DNA from: an uncultured Clostridia bacterium | Lineage (GTDB): Bacteria > Bacillota > Clostridia > Lachnospirales > Lachnospiraceae | Assembly (NCBI GenBank): GCA_946186175.1 | Contig: CAMHMG010000175.1 | Span: 1 to 6,453, forward strand | DNA length: 6,453 nucleotides | Reading direction: 5' to 3' | Shown here: positions 1 through 6,210 of the stretch, piece after piece | Layout of the letters: every line of letters starts with the position of its first letter | Numbering within the stretch: the stretch's first letter is position 1 | Notes under the pieces: model-generated | What the model saw: only the letters and a program-made list of their open reading frames with translations | Databases searched by the model: none | What the model was told of the DNA's origin: nothing | Position numbers and translations under genes: made by a program

Positions 1-1
1 A

Positions 2-619
2 AGTCAGGATATGAAGGGTCAGGTGCACGCTAATGCTGCTGCTTACGGTAATGCCAGAAAACAGGTTGTGCTTATTGATGACGCAAAGCTTGAGCAGATG
101 GCTAATGATGAATCATTTAGAAAGAAGTATGAGGGCATTATAGCTATGGCTTCAAGCCAGCTTGAGAATGCGAAGAACAGTCTTGCAAGCAGTGGAGCGG
201 CTATTAAGAACTTCGGAATATCGGTTAATGCCGACGGTTCGACCAGTTTCTTTGCAACATTGGAGAAGTCGTCTGCAGATCAGACGAAACGTCTTGAGAA
301 GAAGCAGGAAGAAAAGAAAGCTGCCAAGGTAAAAGAGAAAAAACAGGCAGAGAAAAAAGCAGAAAAGAAGGCAAAAGAGGAGAAGTTAGAGAAGACAAGA
401 CAAGAGCGTAAGGCTGAGAAGAAGGAACGTGAGGAAAAGGTCGATGGGGATGATGAAGCAGTAAGTCAGGCAGATAATAAGGAATACATAGAGCTTGAGG
501 CTGACTCAATGGATGAACTTATTGATCAGGTCAACAGATATGCCTTCGACAATTCTTCAAGATCAGTAATGACAGAGAAAGAGATGGCTGTAGGCCGGAC
601 TATTGATTTTAAAGGATAA
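2..619 (+). CDS. DUF6033-like protein of unknown function, 5' end outside window
   Basis: Function unknown. The first in-window Met is at base 11, but the frame is open to the left edge (codons for S-Q-D precede it) and there is no spaced ribosome binding site before it, so I treat this as the C-terminal ~205 residues of a longer protein. Numbering from that Met, residues 1-90 form a mixed alpha/beta region containing VVLIDDAKLEQMA and KYEGIIAMA. Residues ~92-143 are an almost uninterrupted Lys/Glu/Arg/Ala run, predicted to be a charged helix or coiled coil. An acidic stretch and a short conserved-looking tail (SMDELIDQVNRYAFDNSSRS) follow. There is no signal peptide or membrane helix in the visible part, so it is probably cytosolic. 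From memory it resembles DUF6033 proteins of Lachnospiraceae; I could not test this by search. It ends 15 bases before the next ATG, so co-transcription with the kinase gene is plausible. Confidence 0.75.
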   Translation, partial: SQDMKGQVHANAAAYGNARKQVVLIDDAKLEQMANDESFRKKYEGIIAMASSQLENAKNSLASSGAAIKNFGISVNADGSTSFFATLEKSSADQTKRLEKKQEEKKAAKVKEKKQAEKKAEKKAKEEKLEKTRQERKAEKKEREEKVDGDDEAVSQADNKEYIELEADSMDELIDQVNRYAFDNSSRSVMTEKEMAVGRTIDFKG

Positions 620-624
620 TTCTC

Positions 625-637
625 GGGATTGGTTATG
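625..637 (+). promoter_or_regulatory. Weak ribosome binding site and start choice for the hybrid kinase
   Basis: Only a short GGG (625-627), within cgggattgg, lies at usable distance from ATG 635. A better purine run, AAAGGA (611-616), overlaps the end of the upstream gene but is 18 bases from that ATG and 12 from the alternative TTG at 629. I prefer ATG 635 because it is the conventional codon and is followed directly by a typical membrane-domain N-terminus (MNKWMFKVN). The weak site and 15-base gap suggest translation may depend partly on ribosomes finishing the upstream gene; this is inference. Confidence 0.4.
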
Positions 638-1195
638 AATAAATGGATGTTTAAGGTAAATGCAGGCAGTATTGCTTTGATCCTGCTATGCACAACAATT
701 AATATTCTCGGCAGTATGCTTGCAAAGGCACTTTATCTGCCGTTCTGGTTTGATTCGATAGGGACTTTTATGGCTGCTGTTTTATTGGGGCCGGTAGCAG
801 GTGCGATATCAGGCGGATTGATGAACATTATTCTTGCGTTATTCAATCCTCAGCAGATATGGTTTGCCATTGTAAGTATCGTAGGTGGTCTTTCGGTCGG
901 ACGTTTCTTCCCGAGAGACAGGAATATAGAACCGTTTTCGGTTATAGCAACCGCGCTTTTTGCCGGGTTTGTTATGACGGTTGTATCCACTCCGCTTAAC
1001 ATGTTCTTTAATTCCGGCTATGTTGGCAATCCATGGGGCGACGCCCTTGTTGAAATGATGTCACAATACATTAGTCTTAAAACTGTGTGTTGTGTTGCGG
1101 GAGAGCTGCTTGTCAACATGCCGGATAAAGCGATAAGTATTGTTATTGCACTTACCATATTGTTTTTTGTAAGAATGCGTGCAGACAAGAAGAAT
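635..1195 (+). other. ECF-transporter S-component-like six-helix membrane domain (part of the kinase gene)
   Basis: Residues 1-~185 of the kinase. Hydrophobic segments lie near GSIALILLCTTINILG, IGTFMAAVLLGPVAGAISG, LMNIILALF, IWFAIVSIVGGLSVG, VIATALFAGFVMTVV and ISIVIALTILFFV. The sequence WFDSIGTFMAAVLLGPVAGAISGG matches my memory of S components (a helix with D-S-I-G-T, then L-L-G-P-x-A-G-A). The domain ends in a positively charged cytosolic stretch (RMRADKKN). S components bind small substrates such as vitamins for ECF transporters; here it is attached to a kinase and no ECF ATPase or T component lies in the window. Family assignment is from pattern recognition only; a MASE-like sensory membrane domain is the alternative. 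Confidence 0.65.
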
Positions 1196-4100
1196 GTTAT
1201 GCAGAAATCTATATTGCTCATAGTGTCTGTAATGTCTGCGTTTGCAGCTGCATTTATCAATGCAGAGAAGGTATGTGCAAAGAGTGATTATGCTTCTGAC
1301 TATGCAGCGGTCATTTACGGTATGGATGACGGTCTTGTTTCTGCTGAAATTAATTCAATAGAGCAGACAAATGACGGATATATATGGGTGGGAGCATATT
1401 CAGGTCTTTACAGATATAACGGCTCTGAATTTGTTCAGATGCATATAGATGACAGGATCAACAATGTAATATATCTTTACGAGGATGACGAGAAAAGACT
1501 ATGGATAGGCACAAATGACTGTGGTGTCGCATGTTACAATATCGAAACCGGTGAGGTTAAATTCTATACAACGGATGATGGTCTGTCGTCTGATTCCATT
1601 CGCTCAATATGTGAGGATGAGGATGGGCACCTTTACGTCAGTACAACAGACAAACTGTGCCGGATTGACGAGTCGGGTGATATTCATGTATATGAGGAGT
1701 TCCCCTTCATCAACTGTGTTTATTCTTTGAACCGTATGGGAGATAGTTGTATAACAGGTGTTACTTCCGACGGTCTCTTTTTCATTCTTGATCAGGACAA
1801 ACTTGTTGCAAAAAAGAGAAGTGAGGATGTTGATTATTCATTTACCGCTTCTGCCTGTGGCAGGGATGGGGAAATACTGGTCGGAACATCTTCTGATAAA
1901 CTTCTGCGATTCTCCTATGATGGGAACGGAGAACTTAAATCATTATCGGACATTTCTGTAGCAGGAATCAACTATGTCAATTACATTTCCTATAATCCCA
2001 AAGAAAACGGTTATTTTGTCGGAGCCTCTACGGGTCTGGTGTTCGTGGATGAAAATGACAAGGTGACAACACTTTCAAGAGATGATTTTAAGAGCGGAAT
2101 AAGTGATGTCATTACCGATTATCAGGACAATATATGGTTTGCATCAAGCAAGCAGGGAATAATGAAGCTTTCTTATAATCCATTTTCTGACGTGTTCAAG
2201 AAAGCAGGTATTTCATCTGCTGCGGTAAATGCGATATTTGACGACAATGGCAGGATATACGTCGGAACGGATACAGGGCTTTTGATAATAAGCGGTAAGG
2301 ATTGTAAGCAGATAAATGACAGCGCCCTGACAAAGATGTTTGACGGAGTTCGCGTGCGTCACATTATGAAAGACAGCAGAGGCAATCTTTTTGTAAGTAC
2401 GTATGGTACTGACGGACTCATATGTATATCTTCATCAGGAGATGTAACTCATTATGGAAGTGACGAGGAAGACGTACTTGGTGGAAGATTTCGTCTTGCA
2501 GTAGAGCTTAGTGATGGCGTGATAGTTGCGGTCTCTACTGAAGGGTTAAATTATATAAAAGACGGAAAAGTAATAAAAACTCTTGGCACTTTGGATGGCT
2601 TAGAAGTCCCTCAGATATTATCACTTATGGAGACTGAGGACGGAGAGCTTCTTGCAGGTTCTGACGGTAACGGTATATATGTAATAAAGGACCGGCAGGT
2701 GGCCGGTCATATAGGAGAAGCAGAGGGTCTTCTTTCGCAGGTTGTCCTTCGAATCGTGAAATGCAGTGGCGGCTACATATATGTGACCAGTAACGGATTG
2801 TATTATGATAACAGAAAGGATACTGTCAGAAAGCTCAAGGCTTTTCCGTATAACAACAACTATGATGTCTATATTACCGGCGAAGGAGATGCATGGATAA
2901 GTTCAAGTGCGGGGATATTTGTTGTCAGAGAGGATGCGCTGATCAAAGACAAATACTATCAATATATTCTCCTTAATCATACCAGGGGCTTTGATACAAC
3001 CCTTACCGCCAATGCGTGGAATGCTGTTGCAGGCAGTGACATGTATCTGTGCTGCACAGATGGAATAAGAAAGATTAACTTAGATACATACAATGATCTG
3101 AATGATAATTATAAGATGGTGATTTCTTCATTTACCGATGATGGCGAGCAGGTGGCAGAGAAGGATGGAGTATACGATATACCGTCAGGAAGCGGGCGTA
3201 TCGAAATCAAGCCGGCGGTACTCAATTATTCTCTTTCAAATCCTCTTGTGTCGGTGCATCTTGAGGGAACTAATGAAGAGGATGAGATAATGTATCAGAA
3301 TGAAATGACCGAGCTTTCATATACAACACTTCCCTACGGCAATTATCGTCTCTCGGTTAAAGTGCTGGATGAGCTTTCGGGAGAAGTAAAGCGTGAGGAA
3401 TCATTTAATATACATAAGGATTCGGAGTTATACGAAAGAGGATATTATAAGCTGTATCTGATATTTGTATCGGCTATGCTAGTCGCTTTTCTTGCGTGGA
3501 TGATAGCCAAGATGGGCAATATGGCTGTCATTAACAGGCAGTATGAACAGATAAGAGAAGCTAAGGAGGAGGCGGAGTACGCCAATAAAGCCAAATCCAT
3601 TTTCCTTGCTAACATGTCTCATGAGATAAGAACGCCTATCAATGCGGTTCTCGGAATGGATGAAATGATCCTTAGGGAGAGCAATGAGAAGGAGATCAGA
3701 GGATACGCCTCCGATATATATACTGCAGGTAATACATTGCTCTCGCTAATAAATGATATTCTGGATTCCTCTAAGATCGAATCCGGCAAAATGGAGATAA
3801 TCCCTGTAGAGTATGAGCTTTCAACACTTATAAGAGATCTTGTCAATATGATAACGCCCAAGGCAGTGAATAAAGATCTTTCTCTGATAACGGAAGTGGA
3901 CAGTAATCTTCCTAAAGTGCTTTTTGGTGATGATGTAAGAATCCGACAGGTTATTACAAACATTCTGACCAATGCGGTGAAATATACCCATGAGGGCTGT
4001 GTGTGGTTAAGAGTATCCGGCAGGACTAATGAAGATTCTATGATCTTGCATGTTGAGATTGAAGATACCGGAATTGGTATCAAGGAAGAAGACCTTCCGA

Positions 4101-5428
4101 AACTTTTTGAAGCATTTCAGAGAATAGAAGAGGGAAAGAACAGAAACATTGAAGGTACCGGACTTGGAATGAATATTACACTCTCTCTTCTTTCAATGAT
4201 GGGCAGTGAGCTTAAGGTTGAAAGCGAGTATGGTAAGGGCTCGAAATTCTATTTTGACTTAGAGCAGAAGCTTATAGATCCTACGCCTATAGGTGATTTT
4301 GGAAACGCTGTAAACACTGCGGATGAGAGATATCATCATGAGAGTGCATTTATTGCACCGGATGCTCAGGTGTTAGTTGTCGATGATAACGAAATGAACC
4401 GCAAGGTCTTCAAAAGTCTTCTTAAGGTTACGAGGGTTAATATAAGTGAGGCTGAAAACGGCTTTAAGGCATTAGAGCTTGCAGAGGGTGAGCGCTTTGA
4501 TATGGTGTTCATGGATCACATGATGCCTGATATGGACGGCGTTGAGACGATGGAGAGGATGAGAAAGCTTGAGGGATATGATAAGATTCCGATATTTGTA
4601 TTAACCGCTAACGCCGTAACCGGTGCTAAGGAAAGCTATCTTGCGAAGGGCTTTGACGGTTTCATTTCAAAACCGATAGTATCTGACAGATTAGAGGAAG
4701 CACTTAGAGATACACTTCCCTCTGAACTTATAAAACCCTATGAAGGTGATGCTGGGGAGACGTCCTTATCAGAAAGCAATTATGCACCTGCATCATTAGA
4801 GGAACTGCCTGCCATTGACGGAATTGACTGGAATTATGCATGGATGCATCTTCCTGATATGGAACTTTTGGAAGATACCGTAAGAGATTTCCATAAGGTG
4901 ATAACAAATCACGCTGATAAGTTAAGCCGAATGTATAAGGATATTGAGGAATCTAAGGGATTAAGTGAAGCTTCCACAGAGGCATTTAGCGCATACAGAA
5001 TCCAGGTGCATGGAATGAAGAGTGCGGCGGCAACGATTGGAATTGTGCCGCTTGCAGGAATGGCTAAAGTATTGGAGTTTGCGGCAAGGGATAATGACCT
5101 TGAAAGGATAGAGTCACTTCATGGAACATTTATTGAGGAATGGACCACCTATGAGGAGAAGTTAAAAGGCGTATTTGGCATCGGTGCAGACGAGGCTTCA
5201 GGTAAGACCGGTGACGAGGATATGCTAAGGGGAATGCTGCAGATGTTAAAAAATGCATTTGAGGACTTTGATGTTGATGCTGCAGATGATATAATGAAGA
5301 AGATAAAATCTTATTCTTATTCTGATAAGATTGACGAATATGTCAAAGATCTCTCCGGAGCGGTTGCTGATCTTGACGAGGATGCTGCGAATGAGATAAT
5401 GAAGAGTATTGAGGAGGAGCTTGAATGA
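635..5428 (+). CDS. Hybrid sensor histidine kinase: ECF-S-like membrane domain, Reg_prop propeller, Y_Y_Y, HisKA-HATPase, receiver, HPt
   Basis: Membrane sensor that should autophosphorylate and pass phosphate through its own receiver and HPt to a partner. Numbering is from ATG 635 (1597 residues); a TTG at 629 would add two. Order: residues 1-~185, hydrophobic with about six helices and resembling an ECF-transporter S component; ~192-212, a seventh, signal-peptide-like helix; ~220-825, fourteen propeller repeats (for example YIWVGAYSGLYRYNG, RLWIGTNDCG, RIYVGTDTGLLIIS); ~830-930, Y_Y_Y domain; 940-958, membrane helix; a coiled coil; then HisKA with SHEIRTP (H996). The HATPase has its N box at N1109/N1113, DTGIGI at 1144 and GTGLGM at 1174. 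The receiver has D1250/D1251, phospho-acceptor D1294 and K1346. HPt has H1459 in QVHGMKSAAATIG. All catalytic residues are present. The layout places the propeller outside the cell and the kinase inside. It resembles Bacteroides hybrid two-component sensors but ends in HPt instead of an AraC domain. The ligand is unknown. Confidence 0.95.
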   Translation: MNKWMFKVNAGSIALILLCTTINILGSMLAKALYLPFWFDSIGTFMAAVLLGPVAGAISGGLMNIILALFNPQQIWFAIVSIVGGLSVGRFFPRDRNIEPFSVIATALFAGFVMTVVSTPLNMFFNSGYVGNPWGDALVEMMSQYISLKTVCCVAGELLVNMPDKAISIVIALTILFFVRMRADKKNVMQKSILLIVSVMSAFAAAFINAEKVCAKSDYASDYAAVIYGMDDGLVSAEINSIEQTNDGYIWVGAYSGLYRYNGSEFVQMHIDDRINNVIYLYEDDEKRLWIGTNDCGVACYNIETGEVKFYTTDDGLSSDSIRSICEDEDGHLYVSTTDKLCRIDESGDIHVYEEFPFINCVYSLNRMGDSCITGVTSDGLFFILDQDKLVAKKRSEDVDYSFTASACGRDGEILVGTSSDKLLRFSYDGNGELKSLSDISVAGINYVNYISYNPKENGYFVGASTGLVFVDENDKVTTLSRDDFKSGISDVITDYQDNIWFASSKQGIMKLSYNPFSDVFKKAGISSAAVNAIFDDNGRIYVGTDTGLLIISGKDCKQINDSALTKMFDGVRVRHIMKDSRGNLFVSTYGTDGLICISSSGDVTHYGSDEEDVLGGRFRLAVELSDGVIVAVSTEGLNYIKDGKVIKTLGTLDGLEVPQILSLMETEDGELLAGSDGNGIYVIKDRQVAGHIGEAEGLLSQVVLRIVKCSGGYIYVTSNGLYYDNRKDTVRKLKAFPYNNNYDVYITGEGDAWISSSAGIFVVREDALIKDKYYQYILLNHTRGFDTTLTANAWNAVAGSDMYLCCTDGIRKINLDTYNDLNDNYKMVISSFTDDGEQVAEKDGVYDIPSGSGRIEIKPAVLNYSLSNPLVSVHLEGTNEEDEIMYQNEMTELSYTTLPYGNYRLSVKVLDELSGEVKREESFNIHKDSELYERGYYKLYLIFVSAMLVAFLAWMIAKMGNMAVINRQYEQIREAKEEAEYANKAKSIFLANMSHEIRTPINAVLGMDEMILRESNEKEIRGYASDIYTAGNTLLSLINDILDSSKIESGKMEIIPVEYELSTLIRDLVNMITPKAVNKDLSLITEVDSNLPKVLFGDDVRIRQVITNILTNAVKYTHEGCVWLRVSGRTNEDSMILHVEIEDTGIGIKEEDLPKLFEAFQRIEEGKNRNIEGTGLGMNITLSLLSMMGSELKVESEYGKGSKFYFDLEQKLIDPTPIGDFGNAVNTADERYHHESAFIAPDAQVLVVDDNEMNRKVFKSLLKVTRVNISEAENGFKALELAEGERFDMVFMDHMMPDMDGVETMERMRKLEGYDKIPIFVLTANAVTGAKESYLAKGFDGFISKPIVSDRLEEALRDTLPSELIKPYEGDAGETSLSESNYAPASLEELPAIDGIDWNYAWMHLPDMELLEDTVRDFHKVITNHADKLSRMYKDIEESKGLSEASTEAFSAYRIQVHGMKSAAATIGIVPLAGMAKVLEFAARDNDLERIESLHGTFIEEWTTYEEKLKGVFGIGADEASGKTGDEDMLRGMLQMLKNAFEDFDVDAADDIMKKIKSYSYSDKIDEYVKDLSGAVADLDEDAANEIMKSIEEELE
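1315..3110 (+). repeat. Fourteen two-component-regulator propeller repeats (part of the kinase gene)
   Basis: I count fourteen degenerate protein repeats centred on the pattern aromatic/hydrophobic-V-G/S-[ST]-x-x-G-[LI]-x-x-[IF]. Examples in order are YIWVGAYSGLYRYNG, RLWIGTNDCG, EILVGTSSDKLLRF, GYFVGASTGLVFVD, NIWFASSKQGIMKLS, RIYVGTDTGLLIIS, ELLAGSDGNGIYVI, YIYVTSNGLYYD and DMYLCCTDGIRKINL. Fourteen is the number expected for two seven-bladed propellers, as in Bacteroides hybrid two-component sensors of polysaccharide fragments. The region lies between two membrane helices and so is predicted to be outside the cell. Several repeats (for example SCITGVTSDGLFFI and VIVAVSTEGLNYI) are weak, so the count could be off by one. 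Confidence 0.8.
3122..3424 (+). other. Y_Y_Y domain linking propeller to membrane helix (part of the kinase gene)
   Basis: Residues ~830-930 of the kinase. The segment starts at ISSFTDDGEQV and contains the Ig-like strand pattern SGRIEIKPAVLNYS and YTTLPYGNYRLSVKVLD, the latter being the typical L-x-x-G-x-Y-x-x-x-V core of Y_Y_Y domains. This domain normally sits between the propeller and the last membrane helix and transmits ligand-induced movement; here the helix follows at bases ~3452-3508. Confidence 0.75.
5246..5410 (+). repeat. Two-copy degenerate helical repeat at the C-terminus of the kinase
   Basis: After the HPt domain the kinase carries two related 20-residue segments, LKNAFEDFDVDAADDIMKKI (5246-5305) and LSGAVADLDEDAANEIMKSI (5351-5410). 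They are offset by 105 bases (35 residues) and identical at 11 of 20 positions, including the D-x-D-A-A core and I-M-K. The surrounding residues are acidic and helix-favouring. The role is unknown; it could be a docking surface for the partner protein encoded immediately downstream. Confidence 0.6.
5412..5427 (+). promoter_or_regulatory. Strong ribosome binding site and ATGA overlap coupling kinase and response regulator
   Basis: AGGAGGAG (5412-5419) lies five bases before ATG 5425, inside the last codons of the kinase gene. The start codon overlaps the kinase stop codon (TGA 5426-5428) in an ATGA arrangement. This fixes the start of the downstream gene and indicates translational coupling, so the two proteins are probably made together. 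Confidence 0.85.
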
Positions 5429-6186
5429 ATACGATAATAATGATAGGTAAAATGAATGAGTTGGTGAAAAATATCAACAGATTCTTGAAACAGTATTTCA
5501 GCATGCAGCTCTGCCCTGATAATACGAAGAATGCTATAGGCATGGTTAAGGTTGTTGAACCGCAGCTTATTCTTATTTCGCTGCTTGGTTTCTACGAAGG
5601 TGATGAGGAGTTGTTTGCCACTCTGAAAAAGGAGTTTCCGCAGATTCCTGTTATCACGATCGGGACTGAGGGTGAGAGCAGGATGTTTATGAAATATTAT
5701 GAGAGTCCACAGTTTGAAAATCTTGTACGTCCGCTGGATAATGCCTCTATATTAACAGCTATCTGTAATAGGTTAAAGATCAATGAGAATGAATTAAATG
5801 AGCGCGTATCAGTCAAAGAAGATACAAGGAAAAAAGTGCTCGTAGTTGATGATAATGCAACAACACTCCGAAGTATCAAAGGAATGTTAGAAGAAAAATA
5901 TAATATAACACTTGCCAATTCGGGAATGAAGGCTCTTGCAGCAATAGGAAAGAGCAGACCGGATGCTATTTTGTTAGATTATGAGATGCCGGTGTGTGAC
6001 GGCAGGCAAACTCTTGAAATGATAAGGGCAGACGAAGATATGAATTCAATTCCTGTTATATTTTTAACCGGAGTTAATGACAGGGAACATATCTCAGCAG
6101 TGCTCAAACTCCGGCCTGCAGGTTATTTGTTGAAACCTGCTGTACCGGAAAAACTGATCGAGGCTATAGAAAAGGCAACTGCTTAG
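5425..6186 (+). CDS. Two-receiver response regulator: degenerate receiver plus canonical receiver, no output domain
   Basis: Probable phosphate acceptor for the HPt domain of the kinase encoded directly upstream (4-base overlap). It has 253 residues and no membrane segment or signal peptide, so it is cytosolic. Residues 1-~118 follow a receiver-like alternation (NTIIMIGKMNELV; PQLILISLLGFYEGDEELF; IPVITIGTE; FENLVRPLD), but the phospho-acceptor position reads as Ser/Leu, the acidic pair after strand 1 is missing and the Lys-Pro is replaced by Arg-Pro. This half is therefore a likely pseudo-receiver. Residues ~136-252 are canonical: D142/D143 in VVDDN, phospho-acceptor D185 in ILLDYEMPVCDG, T215 in FLTG and K237 in LLKPA. 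No DNA-binding, GGDEF or other effector domain is present, so it may act by protein interaction or as a phosphate relay. Two-receiver architecture is clear; the pseudo-receiver call rests on manual alignment. Confidence 0.92.
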   Translation: MNTIIMIGKMNELVKNINRFLKQYFSMQLCPDNTKNAIGMVKVVEPQLILISLLGFYEGDEELFATLKKEFPQIPVITIGTEGESRMFMKYYESPQFENLVRPLDNASILTAICNRLKINENELNERVSVKEDTRKKVLVVDDNATTLRSIKGMLEEKYNITLANSGMKALAAIGKSRPDAILLDYEMPVCDGRQTLEMIRADEDMNSIPVIFLTGVNDREHISAVLKLRPAGYLLKPAVPEKLIEAIEKATA

Positions 6187-6210
6187 TATGTCTTACGTGT
6201 TCATGAAGAA
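6187..6210. other. Short convergent intergenic gap without a clear terminator
   Basis: Only 24 bases separate the stop of the response regulator (TAG 6184-6186) from the stop of the opposing AraC-type gene (complement of TTA at 6211-6213). I see no stem-loop with a T run for either direction, so transcripts from the two sides may overlap at their 3' ends. Confidence 0.6.

Noticed and set aside
225..509. 94-codon open frame on the minus strand
   Set aside because: It is the complement of the purine-rich Lys/Glu segment, giving a Ser/Leu/Pro-rich low-complexity translation with no motif or ribosome binding site.
510..634. Possible promoter for the kinase within the end of the first gene (ttgatc near base 522)
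   Set aside because: No matching -10 box lies at a suitable distance, so I could not support it.
1018..1260. 80-codon open frame on the minus strand opposite the S-component-like domain
   Set aside because: It is antisense to a hydrophobic coding region, with no motif and no ribosome binding site I could see.
3619..4083. 154-codon open frame on the minus strand inside the kinase
   Set aside because: It lies fully opposite the strongly conserved HisKA/HATPase coding region and shows no recognisable domain, so it is a chance antisense frame.
635..5428. The possibility that the very long gene is an assembly artefact joining two genes
   Set aside because: The frame is continuous, the codon use looks uniform and the topology (six helices, a seventh crossing, outside propeller, last helix, inside kinase) is self-consistent, so a real fusion is more likely.
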